From Candidatus Frackibacter sp. WG13 (GTDB taxonomy: Bacteria; Bacillota; Halanaerobiia; Halobacteroidales; Acetohalobiaceae), in assembly GCF_900114655.1 (NCBI RefSeq), contig NZ_FOTT01000028.1:1-34626 (forward strand): a stretch of 34,626 nucleotides of DNA, given 5' to 3'. Within the stretch, counting starts at the first letter, position 1, and each line of letters opens with the position of its first letter. The notes beneath the pieces were generated by a model, which searched no databases, was not told the DNA's origin, and saw only the letters and a list, made by a program, of their open reading frames with translations. Below, in pieces: positions 26,269 to 33,556 of the stretch. Position numbers and translations under genes: made by a program.

Positions 26269-26709
26269 TCAAGAGACAAATTCTAAACTATCTAAATTCA
26301 CGTTAACTTCACCAAGTTCCTCTTTTAATTGTTTAATTTTATTTCTTCTAGTAAAATCACATAGGAATTTACAATAACCTTCTAATAGCTCATTATCATA
26401 AACAGGATCTATAGAGGTATTGTCAAAATACTTATTTAGCAAAGAATTTGCTACCTGTTTTATCTCTTGAGAACCGTATAGTTCATGATCTCGAACATTA
26501 TTTAACACATATTTTGCTATTCCTAAATATTTTCGTCCTAATTCATTGGAAAAAAAGGATTTAAAAGTTTCATGATTCTTTAATCCATAAAATACCGCAA
26601 GCTTTTTTACCCTATAATTTACTTTGCTTTCTTCTAACATATCATCAGTTTCAACTAGTCGACCCTTATAATCATCAAGAAATTTCACAAACTCTTTTTG
26701 ACTAAACAT
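26269..26709 (-). CDS. Unknown protein, partner of a DUF6036-like fragment
   Basis: The 146-residue, mostly helical and charged soluble protein begins MFSQKEFVKFLDDYKGRLVE. I recognise no family, and there is no signal peptide or membrane segment. AAGGAGGT lies 11 nt before the ATG, and the gene starts 19 nt after the stop of the DUF6036-like gene, so the two form a unit bounded by hairpin copies a and b. Other units in this region are toxin-antitoxin pairs, so this could be one half of such a pair, but no motif supports that. Confidence 0.65.
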   Translation of the reverse strand: MFSQKEFVKFLDDYKGRLVETDDMLEESKVNYRVKKLAVFYGLKNHETFKSFFSNELGRKYLGIAKYVLNNVRDHELYGSQEIKQVANSLLNKYFDNTSIDPVYDNELLEGYCKFLCDFTRRNKIKQLKEELGEVNVNLDSLEFVS

Positions 26710-26728
26710 TGTATTTTGACCTCCTTCC

Positions 26729-27040
26729 TTAAAAATACCTGTCTTTAAAAGTTTGCCAATACCCTTGTATTCTTTCCTGCCCTACTTGAAAACTTATAGC
26801 TTCTTGCATTAGTTTATCCAACTTTATTTTATCTATACTATTCAACACACCTGATTGTGTAATATCTTCAAAGTCTTTTGGAGTTCCTCTTCCTATTTTA
26901 GTTATAATTAAATCATAGTCTCCAAGGACAAAAACATTAAGAAACTTGAAATTATAATCAATATTAATTTTTTCCAGTCTATTTTCATAATCAGGATGAA
27001 GCATTATTATACCAGCACACCTATCATTAATACCAAACAT
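26729..27040 (-). CDS. DUF6036-like protein, apparently N-terminally truncated
   Basis: The 103-residue product contains IIMLHPDYENRLEKI and FVLGDYDLIITKIGRGTPKDFEDI, a pattern typical of the second half of DUF6036 nucleotidyltransferase-like proteins of toxin-antitoxin and abortive-infection loci. The first half of the fold, with the GG...D.D nucleotidyltransferase motif, is missing. Before the ATG at 27040 there is no ribosome binding site. The frame stays open for 18 more codons upstream, still looking like family sequence (LRDYLNNFDFD), then hits a stop next to the promoter and hairpin copy b. I read it as a remnant cut at the repeat boundary; expression is uncertain. Confidence 0.5.
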   Translation of the reverse strand: MFGINDRCAGIIMLHPDYENRLEKINIDYNFKFLNVFVLGDYDLIITKIGRGTPKDFEDITQSGVLNSIDKIKLDKLMQEAISFQVGQERIQGYWQTFKDRYF

Positions 27041-27093
27041 ATCAAAGTCAAAATTGTTTAAATAGTCACGCAGTGTCCTTACTATGTACTCTA

Positions 27094-27176
27094 ATTATAA
27101 CATATAGTACTTGAAAATCAAATTTTTTCTTGTTGCAAATTACCCCCCCATAACACTGCGTTGGGCAATGTTATTG
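27094..27176 (-). repeat. Repeat cassette copy b: diverged promoter plus hairpin
   Basis: The minus strand has TTGATT (27121-27116), a 16-nt spacer and TATAAT (27099-27094). Next to it lies hairpin copy b, 27144-27176, with the same ATAACACTGCGTTGGGCAAT core as the other copies but a shorter outer stem and a run of seven C. The AAATTTTTTCTTG and GCAAATTA segments beside it match cassette copy d. Confidence 0.65.
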
Positions 27177-27197
27177 AATTTAGGTTAAAATATTATA

Positions 27198-30100
27198 CTA
27201 TTCATACTTTAACAATTCTTTAATATCTTCCCAATTAATTTGATCCATAGGATTAGCATTATCTTCGATTACGTTTTCAAAGATATCCTGTTTTCTCTTT
27301 TGTAATTTTAGTATCTTCTCTTCTACTGTTCCGGTAGTAATTAGTTTATAGACAACTACTTGATTCTCTTGACCAATACGATGGGTCCGGTCGGTAGCTT
27401 GTCTTTCTACCATGGGATTCCACCAAGGATCTACATGAATGACGATGTCGGCTGCGGTTAGGTTTAAACCGGTACCGCCTGCTTTTAGACTGATTAGAAA
27501 GACTTCTACTTCGGGATCTTCATTAAAATGCTTAACCCGTTCCATGCGATTTTTAGTGCTGCCATCTAGATATTCGAAATTAATGCTGCTTTTTTCGAAT
27601 CTTTCTTTAATCAACTTTAACATCTGAACGAATTGACTGAAGACGATCAATTTATGACCGCCGGCAATGGCATCTTGGACTATCTCTAATAAGACATCTA
27701 TCTTACCGGAGCTTAAACTTTTATCAGATTCATCAAGTACTAACTGTGGATGGTCACAGATTTGACGTAACTTAGTTAAGGCTGCTAAGACATTAATTTG
27801 CGAACGATTAAAGCCTCTCTCTTCAATAGTCTCCATTAGATTAGCCTTAACCTCTTCGAGGATTAAGCGATAAGTATCCTCTTGGGCTTTGGTCATCTGT
27901 ACTGATTGAATATTGATAATCTTATCAGGTAGTTCAGTAAGTACTTCTTCTTTCTTACGCCGTAGGATAAACGGTGCGATCCGTTCTTTTAATTCATTTA
28001 GTTTCTGTTGATCTTGCCATTTATTGATCGGGTTTAAATATCTACGCCTAAATTCTTGATAACTCCCTAAGTATCTAGGCATGAGAAAGTCAAAGATAGA
28101 CCATAATTCTTCTAAAGAATTCTCTATTGGCGTACCGGTTAAGGCTAGTCTATTCTTAGCTTTAATCATCTTAACTCCTTTAGCTCTCTTAGTACGTCGA
28201 TTCTTAATATGGTGAGCTTCATCTAAGACTACATAAGAAAAAGAAATATCTTCTAAATCTAAATAATCACGACTGATTATCGAATAAGAAGTAATTAGCA
28301 CCTGATATTGATCGAAATCTTGGCGCATCTCTTCTCTCTCATCTGGAGTTCCGTAATAGACTAAGTAATCGAGGTTAGGGAAAAACTTTTTAATCTCTTC
28401 ACCCCAGTTATAGATCAAAGTCCGGGGACAGATGATTAAAGCTGGCTTCTCTAAGGAAAGACTCTTTAGAAGAGTAAGGGTCTGTAACGTCTTTCCTAAG
28501 CCCATATCATCGGCTAAGATGCCACCAAAATAGTACTTAGCTAAGAAACTCAACCAGTAGTAACCGTTCTTTTGATAGTTTCGTAAGATATCCTGAACTT
28601 CTAGAGGTATCTCAACTTCTTTAACTAAGTTTTCAGCAGTGATATCTTGGTCCAATTCATTATATACTCGATTACCGACAAAGTTAATTCCAGCTTCTTT
28701 TACTAAGTTACGATAGTATAAGAGCTGATAATGGCTACTACGATAGCTACCGTCCTCTTGTTTTTCAGCGGATACAAGCATATCATCGACCTTCTCTTCT
28801 TGGATAGTATCCTCTAAGATTAAGTATTGATTCCCAACCTGGAGATACTGCTCCCCCCGATTATTACGACGTAGAAGTTTCTTTAGTTCTTCACGACTAT
28901 AGCTCTTCCCTCCTAAATTATAGACTACTCTAAATTCGAACCAATCTATCTCTCCTTCAGTATCTTCTAATTCGATTATCGGTTCGAGCTTAACCGGTTT
29001 GACCTTTACTTCCTCAAAGTCAGTGGTAGTACTTACTTCCCATTCATCTGATAGCTGCTCAACACCTTCAGTAATGAACCTTTGAATATCACTTTCATCC
29101 TTAATATTAAAAGCTTCTGGTGAGACATGAAATTCATAATCCTCTAAGAAATTTATAAATTCTTCTATTGGTTCAGTATCCCAGACAGACCAGGTTTTAG
29201 GCTGATCTTTGTTTGGTGTATAATTCTTATCACTAAAATCAAAGCCTAAAAGCTCAGTACTTTTATAAATCTTATTAGCAATCTTAACTTGGGTTTGACA
29301 AAGAATCTTATTATCTTCATAATCAAACTCTACTTCGATCTCAGGTTGCTCTTTGACTAATTTATAATCTTGTAATTCCTCATCAACTTCTAAATTTAAC
29401 TCTTGCTGCATAGTAGGTAAGATTTCAAAGAGAAAGTCTCCTCTTTTACCCTCAGGAATAGGAATATTAGCTGGTATCTTTTCAATTATATCTGCTTTAA
29501 CAGGATGAAGATGGGAGTCTATTACTGTCCACTTTAACCCTTTACCTAAATGAGTATCTCCTTCATAGACTGAATAATCAACTTCCTTAGTCTTCACCTC
29601 AACCTTGTCTAAATTGCCTTCTATAATCAGATTAGGATAGAGAACTTTACCTCTTTTTAATCTAGCCTTTGTCTCTTCTAGATAGACAACGCTCTCCTCG
29701 ATTAATCTTAATAAGAAGTTAAAGTTAGCTTGGCTTTTAGGAAAGAGAATAGCACCTGGAGTCTGACTCCTACTGGTTTCAGTATTACTTAAGTATTCGA
29801 TATTAACTATATCTTCATCACTTAAGCCTGGAGCTATAGTATTTAGATCTCGATAAGCATAAGAAACATGGATATAAGCAGCAATCCCATCTAATTCATT
29901 CATTGTTAATTGGTTAGAGTTTAAAGTGAGCTTAAAATTAACCATGGATTTAGTTGCTAAGCCTTTAATATGGTATTGTAAAGAGATTGGTTCTGTTGAT
30001 TGAATGGTTTTACTTAGCTCCTCTAATTTGGTGAAGTTATTATTATTAATAGGAGTAGATAGACCAAGTAAATGATGATCTTCATTTAGAAATTTATATA

Positions 30101-30365
30101 AGACAGCTACCTCATGTTTACAGACTGGTCCCCAATCGTAAGGACAGGTGCATTCATTCTCAAAATAAAGATCACTACCCTCTAATGCTAGATCAATCTC
30201 AACTTGATAATCGCGGGTTCCTTCAACCTTAGCTAAGATTTGATATTTATCATTATTTAAAGGTAGGACATTATAATCGAATATTCTATTTTCGTTATAA
30301 TAGTTTCTTCCGCGCCTAAATATTTTATTTGGTACTTGTTTGGCGAGTGCGTTGACGTAAGACAT
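27198..30365 (-). CDS. SWIM zinc finger and SNF2 family helicase/ATPase
   Basis: The 1055-residue protein has an N-terminal SWIM zinc finger with C72, C74, C82 and H84 (CTCPYDWGPVCKH), a long middle region found in SNF2-associated bacterial proteins, and a C-terminal Swi2/Snf2 ATPase. Helicase motifs include Walker A DDMGLGKT near residue 618, DEAH in VVLDEAHHIKNRR near 713, LTGTPIEN, and motifs V-VI GGTGLNLTAAD and RTHRIGQ near 985-1010. Such proteins translocate on double-stranded DNA and remodel protein-DNA complexes; the bacterial role is probably in repair or transcription. It is a single-gene module bounded by repeat cassettes b and c, with promoter copy 2 about 145 nt upstream. Confidence 0.93.
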   Translation of the reverse strand: MSYVNALAKQVPNKIFRRGRNYYNENRIFDYNVLPLNNDKYQILAKVEGTRDYQVEIDLALEGSDLYFENECTCPYDWGPVCKHEVAVLYKFLNEDHHLLGLSTPINNNNFTKLEELSKTIQSTEPISLQYHIKGLATKSMVNFKLTLNSNQLTMNELDGIAAYIHVSYAYRDLNTIAPGLSDEDIVNIEYLSNTETSRSQTPGAILFPKSQANFNFLLRLIEESVVYLEETKARLKRGKVLYPNLIIEGNLDKVEVKTKEVDYSVYEGDTHLGKGLKWTVIDSHLHPVKADIIEKIPANIPIPEGKRGDFLFEILPTMQQELNLEVDEELQDYKLVKEQPEIEVEFDYEDNKILCQTQVKIANKIYKSTELLGFDFSDKNYTPNKDQPKTWSVWDTEPIEEFINFLEDYEFHVSPEAFNIKDESDIQRFITEGVEQLSDEWEVSTTTDFEEVKVKPVKLEPIIELEDTEGEIDWFEFRVVYNLGGKSYSREELKKLLRRNNRGEQYLQVGNQYLILEDTIQEEKVDDMLVSAEKQEDGSYRSSHYQLLYYRNLVKEAGINFVGNRVYNELDQDITAENLVKEVEIPLEVQDILRNYQKNGYYWLSFLAKYYFGGILADDMGLGKTLQTLTLLKSLSLEKPALIICPRTLIYNWGEEIKKFFPNLDYLVYYGTPDEREEMRQDFDQYQVLITSYSIISRDYLDLEDISFSYVVLDEAHHIKNRRTKRAKGVKMIKAKNRLALTGTPIENSLEELWSIFDFLMPRYLGSYQEFRRRYLNPINKWQDQQKLNELKERIAPFILRRKKEEVLTELPDKIINIQSVQMTKAQEDTYRLILEEVKANLMETIEERGFNRSQINVLAALTKLRQICDHPQLVLDESDKSLSSGKIDVLLEIVQDAIAGGHKLIVFSQFVQMLKLIKERFEKSSINFEYLDGSTKNRMERVKHFNEDPEVEVFLISLKAGGTGLNLTAADIVIHVDPWWNPMVERQATDRTHRIGQENQVVVYKLITTGTVEEKILKLQKRKQDIFENVIEDNANPMDQINWEDIKELLKYE

Positions 30366-30505
30366 TCATATCATCTCCGAGTTTTTCTAGATTTCATTTG
30401 AGGTGCTTGCATAATCTATTATTTTTAAACTTATCGTATTCTAAACCAATCATTTGATTATATTCCTTGAAAACACTTTACTCATTTAAACTATCTCTTG
30501 TTTTT

Positions 30506-30592
30506 TTATTATATAATAGATTATATGAGTTAACAAATTTTTCTTATAGATCTAAAAATCCCATAACACTGCGTTGAGCAATGTTATGGGAT
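30506..30592 (-). repeat. Repeat cassette copy c: promoter copy 2 plus hairpin
   Basis: The 41-nt promoter block at 30506-30546 has TTGTTA (30536-30531), a 17-nt spacer and TATAAT (30513-30508) on the minus strand and would serve the SNF2 gene. Eleven nt away is hairpin copy c (30558-30592): 11-bp stem ATCCCATAACA / TGTTATGGGAT, inner TGC/GCA, loop GTTGA. On the minus strand the hairpin is followed by TTTTAGA and lies 10 nt past the vapC-like stop, so it can also terminate that gene. Confidence 0.8.
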
Positions 30593-30601
30593 GATAATTA
30601 A

Positions 30602-30979
30602 TCAAACATCAAAAGGATTATATATGTTAATTTCTAATTTTTGAAAATCCTTTGTATTGCGAGTTACTAAGTTATAATCATTAAATATAGCTTTAGCTGC
30701 AATAATAGCATCTGGCAACTTAATATTATGATTTCTTCTAATATCTATTACTAAATTAACTATATCATCATCAAGACCAACAACACTACAATACCCTAAA
30801 AAATGCTTGGCTTTTCTAAAACTTTCTTCCGTATGCTTTCTAAATCCTAAGAATTCCATTTCTGTTATTACTGAAATATTAAAGTCTTCTTTAAAAATTT
30901 TATTTACTTTAGTTGCTGATTCATCCGGAATAGTACCATTAAAGTGATATATAAGGATATTAGTATCAATTAAATACAT
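30602..30979 (-). CDS. vapC: PIN-domain toxin (VapC)
   Basis: The 125-residue PIN-domain RNase starts MYLIDTNILIYHFNG. Metal-binding acids are D5 in LIDTN, the Glu in ITEMEFLGF, the Asp in IKLPDAIIAA and the Asp in TRNTKDF, a complete VapC set. The ATG at 30979 is chosen because GAGAGG lies 5 nt upstream and it overlaps the antitoxin stop as TAATG. The in-frame ATG at 30994 has no such site. It is the second gene of a two-gene toxin-antitoxin module bounded by repeat cassettes c and d. Confidence 0.9.
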   Translation of the reverse strand: MYLIDTNILIYHFNGTIPDESATKVNKIFKEDFNISVITEMEFLGFRKHTEESFRKAKHFLGYCSVVGLDDDIVNLVIDIRRNHNIKLPDAIIAAKAIFNDYNLVTRNTKDFQKLEINIYNPFDV

Positions 30980-31200
30980 TATATCCTCTCCCATTCATCT
31001 CTCATAATTTTTAATTCCGTTTCAACATCTTTTATATCCAATATATTTGTAAAATCTTCAGGATTAAAATTTTCTTTTTTCTTCTCATCATCGTTAATAG
31101 GCAAAATCAATACTTCTACTCTTTGATTTTTTAAATTCTGCGGCAATTTTATTATTTTATCTATTTCATTGCTATTAATGATTTTTCTTATGAAGTCCAT
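30979..31200 (-). CDS. vapB: Antitoxin of the VapC pair
   Basis: The 73-residue protein begins MDFIRKIINSNEIDKIIKLP and continues NLKNQRVEVLILPI, a short beta-rich start like antitoxins of the DUF2281/VapB-like type, followed by an acidic C-terminal tail that would bind the toxin. GGAGGT precedes the ATG. The stop codon overlaps the vapC start by one base. Promoter copy 3 lies about 45 nt upstream. Naming as VapB rests on arrangement and general pattern, not on a sure family match. Confidence 0.75.
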   Translation of the reverse strand: MDFIRKIINSNEIDKIIKLPQNLKNQRVEVLILPINDDEKKKENFNPEDFTNILDIKDVETELKIMRDEWERI

Positions 31201-31240
31201 AACAATGCACCTCCATTAATTAGAATTAGTTCTATATTAA

Positions 31241-31324
31241 TTATTATATAATAGATTCTATGAATTAACAAATTTTTCTTGCAAATTAAAAACCCCATAA
31301 CACTGCGTTGGGCAATGTTATGGG
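31241..31324 (-). repeat. Repeat cassette copy d: promoter copy 3 plus hairpin
   Basis: The 41-nt promoter block at 31241-31281 has TTGTTA (31271-31266), a 17-nt spacer and TATAAT (31248-31243) for the vapBC pair. Hairpin copy d (31294-31324) has the 9-bp stem CCCATAACA / TGTTATGGG, inner TGC/GCA and loop GTTGG. On the minus strand the hairpin is followed by GTTTTTAATTT and is a good intrinsic terminator. Confidence 0.8.
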
Positions 31325-31344
31325 AAAAATAGTTAGATCTAACC

Positions 31345-31509
31345 GTTACCTAACCTTTTTTGACTAAAAAAACAGTAAGCAGTCAAATTAAATTCATTCC
31401 GCTCAAGGGATATTTAAAACTCCCTTCGGTCAAACAAAAAATATCCTTTCCTTTCGCTCTATGAATTTAATTTGACACTGTTTTTAAGATCGGCAAAAGG
31501 ATAGGTAAC
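31345..31509. mobile_element. MITE-like long inverted structure
   Basis: About 165 nt fold back on themselves. The ends GTTACCTAACCTTTT and AAAAGGATAGGTAAC pair with one mismatch, the inner arms GTCAAATTAAATTCAT (31382-31397) and ATGAATTTAATTTGAC (31461-31476) pair perfectly over 16 bp, AAAAACAGT pairs with ACTGTTTTT, and AAGGGATATTT nearly pairs with AAATATCCTTT. There is no open frame. It may be a MITE or a structured RNA; it could also end ugd transcription. The rest of 31325-31573 shows nothing else. Confidence 0.55.
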
Positions 31510-31573
31510 TCTACATGTAATTAAAAGATTACACTAGGAATTAGCTCAGGAGCCGAGATTATAAATGAAGTCT

Positions 31574-32740
31574 CTAATCTCTTCTATACAAATCCCTTGT
31601 ATATACTTTCTCTTCAACATTTTCTAGTTCTTGACTCATTCTATTTACAACTATCAAATCTGACATCTCCTTGAACTCTTTTAAATCTGTGATTACTCTG
31701 AACCCAGCAAACTCTTCTTCCTCTAGTGTTGGTTCATAGATAACTAATTCTACATCTTTATTTTCTAATCTATCCATTACTCCTTGGATAGCCGAGGCTC
31801 TAAAGTTATCTGAACCTGATTTCATGATTAGTCTGTAGACTCCTACTACTTCTGGTTCTTTCTTCAATATAGAATTAGCGATATGATCTTTTCTCGTATC
31901 ATTAGATTCTACTATTGCTGTAATAATATCATTTGGTATTCCTTCATAGTTGACTCTAAGCTGCTTAGTATCTTTGGGTAAGCAATAACCACCATAACCA
32001 AAGGAAGGGTTATTATAATGATCACCTATTCTTGGGTCAAGACAGACACCATCTATTATCTGTTTGGTATCAAGACCTTTTAACTCGGCATAGGTGTCTA
32101 ATTCATTAAAGTATGATACTCGCATTGCTAAGTATGTATTGGCAAATAACTTAATAGCCTCTGCTTCTGTAGGATTAGTAAATAAGACTGGAATCTCTTC
32201 TTTGATAGCTCCTTCGACTAATAAATCGGCAAATTCTTTTGCTCGCTGAGATTCTTCTCCTACTACTACTCTCGAAGGATATAAGTTATCATATAAAGCC
32301 TTTCCTTCTCTTAAAAACTCTGGTGAAAAGATAATATTATCAGTATTATATCTTTCTCTAATCGCCTTGGTATAGCCGACTGGTATTGTTGATTTGATAA
32401 CCATTGTTGCCTTAGGATTTATCTCTAAGACATCTTCAATAACAGCTTCTACTGTTTTAGTATTAAAGTAGTTCTTCTCTGTATCATAATCTGTAGGTGT
32501 AGCAATGATTATAAATTCTGCACCTTTGTAAGCTTCTTCTTTATCTAAGGTTGCTTTAAGATTTAATTCTTTGTTGGCTAGGTAGTCTTCAATCTCTGCA
32601 TCGACGATTGGTGATTGATTATCATTGATTAGATCTACCTTTTCTTGATCAATATCTAATGCTACTACTTCGTTATTTTGAGCTAAGAGGACTGCATTGG
32701 ATAGTCCTACGTAGCCTGTTCCGCTAACAGCAATTTTCAT
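31574..32740 (-). CDS. ugd: UDP-glucose 6-dehydrogenase
   Basis: This enzyme oxidises UDP-glucose to UDP-glucuronate with NAD+. The 388-residue protein is of the short Ugd type (E. coli-like length). It starts with the Rossmann motif [15 protein letters not shown] and contains [33 protein letters not shown], and the catalytic-Cys motif [15 protein letters not shown] near residue 250. GGGAGTG lies upstream of the ATG. It uses the product of GalU, encoded 14 kb away, and completes the sugar-nucleotide set for acidic polysaccharide. It is a single-gene unit between the MITE-like element and the IS region; a related GDP-mannose dehydrogenase is unlikely given its length and motifs. Confidence 0.92.
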   Translation of the reverse strand: MKIAVSGTGYVGLSNAVLLAQNNEVVALDIDQEKVDLINDNQSPIVDAEIEDYLANKELNLKATLDKEEAYKGAEFIIIATPTDYDTEKNYFNTKTVEAVIEDVLEINPKATMVIKSTIPVGYTKAIRERYNTDNIIFSPEFLREGKALYDNLYPSRVVVGEESQRAKEFADLLVEGAIKEEIPVLFTNPTEAEAIKLFANTYLAMRVSYFNELDTYAELKGLDTKQIIDGVCLDPRIGDHYNNPSFGYGGYCLPKDTKQLRVNYEGIPNDIITAIVESNDTRKDHIANSILKKEPEVVGVYRLIMKSGSDNFRASAIQGVMDRLENKDVELVIYEPTLEEEEFAGFRVITDLKEFKEMSDLIVVNRMSQELENVEEKVYTRDLYRRD

Positions 32741-33080
32741 AGTTTAAATTCACTCCCTGTATGTTAATTGAAAATAAGATTGAGGTTGAGGTTAAGGCTA
32801 AAACATTAAAACCTAAAAATAATTAGACACTGACTTTCACGTGACTAAGAGCCGACTTAAACCATTGATAATTTAATTCTTCACTTAACTATGATTGATT
32901 TGAGTTCGTTTGAAATAGTGAATAAAGACACAAAGATTTATTTCTACATTTGTAAGATAAATTCCTCTGGGCTAATTGCCTTCACTTTACCGAATTTAGT
33001 CGAGAAAGCCTCGCTCATGATAATGGACGGGGATGAATCGGCTATTTTAATTTTTCGTCAATCTGAAAATTAAAATTGTT
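32741..33080. other. Intergenic region with possible decayed IS end
   Basis: The ugd upstream part holds degenerate GATTGA/GGTTAA hexamers (about 32776-32796). Read on the minus strand, 32930-33060 contains GCCGATTCATCCCCGTCC and a CGAG-GCTTT-CTCG hairpin, which to my eye resembles the right end of an IS605-type tnpB element. No gene belongs to it in the window. The 60-codon plus-strand frame at 32891-33073 has no ribosome binding site or family resemblance and is not called. Confidence 0.3.
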
Positions 33081-33098
33081 TTGTATATAATCCAGTTA

Positions 33099-33160
33099 TT
33101 GAATACGAATCCCTTTTATGGTATAATAATATTAATAGTTGACACTAAAGGGGTTTTAGT
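33099..33160 (+). promoter_or_regulatory. tnpA promoter and hairpin covering its ribosome binding site
   Basis: TTGAAT (33099-33104), a 17-nt spacer and TATAAT (33122-33127) form a promoter. A hairpin ACTAAA-GGGGT-TTTAGT (33144-33160) contains the AAAGGGG ribosome binding site of tnpA in its stem and loop. It would limit translation, and may also be the subterminal palindrome of the left end of the element. Confidence 0.6.
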
Positions 33161-33161
33161 C

Positions 33162-33551
33162 ATGAATACCTATAAAAGTACAAGACATGCAAAATTTCTT
33201 TTAAATTATCATTTTATATGGATACCTAAGTACAGAAAGCAGATTTTAGATAACCCTCAAATTAAGCAATTAATCTTAGATACCATCAATGAATTAGCTG
33301 ATAAACATAATTTTGAAGTATTAGCTACTGAGATAATGCCAGACCATATACACCTTTTTATATCAGCTTTGCCTAAATATTCTCCCAGTAAATTAATGAA
33401 TATTATTAAAGGTACAACTGGGAGAAGAATATCAAAGCATTTTCCAGAGTTAAATATTAAGGGTTCTGTGTGGACTAGAGCTTATTTTGTAGCTACTGCT
33501 GGTAATGTAAGTTCTGAAACTATTCAACACTATGTTGAAAATCAAAGGTGA
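33162..33551 (+). CDS. tnpA: IS200/IS605 family transposase TnpA
   Basis: The 129-residue Y1 HUH single-strand transposase has the HUH pair H62 and H64 in MPDHIHLFI and the nucleophile Tyr124 in IQHYVENQ. Other family features are YHFIWIPKYRK, the GTTGRRISK segment and SVWTRAYFVATAG. The length is near the usual 130-155. The start at 33162 (MNTYKSTRHAKF) follows AAAGGGG by 8 nt; an in-frame ATG at 33081 lies upstream of the promoter. It is followed after 5 nt by tnpB. All catalytic residues are intact, so the element may be active if its ends are. Confidence 0.95.
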   Translation: MNTYKSTRHAKFLLNYHFIWIPKYRKQILDNPQIKQLILDTINELADKHNFEVLATEIMPDHIHLFISALPKYSPSKLMNIIKGTTGRRISKHFPELNIKGSVWTRAYFVATAGNVSSETIQHYVENQR

Positions 33552-33556
33552 TTAAT

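Noticed and set aside
26197-31324. The four CCCATAACA hairpins as integron attC sites
   Set aside because: They are about 31-35 nt, shorter than attC sites, lack a matching RYYYAAC/GTTRRRY pair, and no integron integrase gene is in the window.
26197-31324. The hairpins as a CRISPR array
   Set aside because: Copies are separated by 0.7-3.4 kb of genes, not by short spacers, and no cas gene is present.
32891-33073. 60-codon plus-strand open frame upstream of the IS element
   Set aside because: No ribosome binding site, no recognisable domain, and it overlaps what looks like non-coding IS-end sequence.
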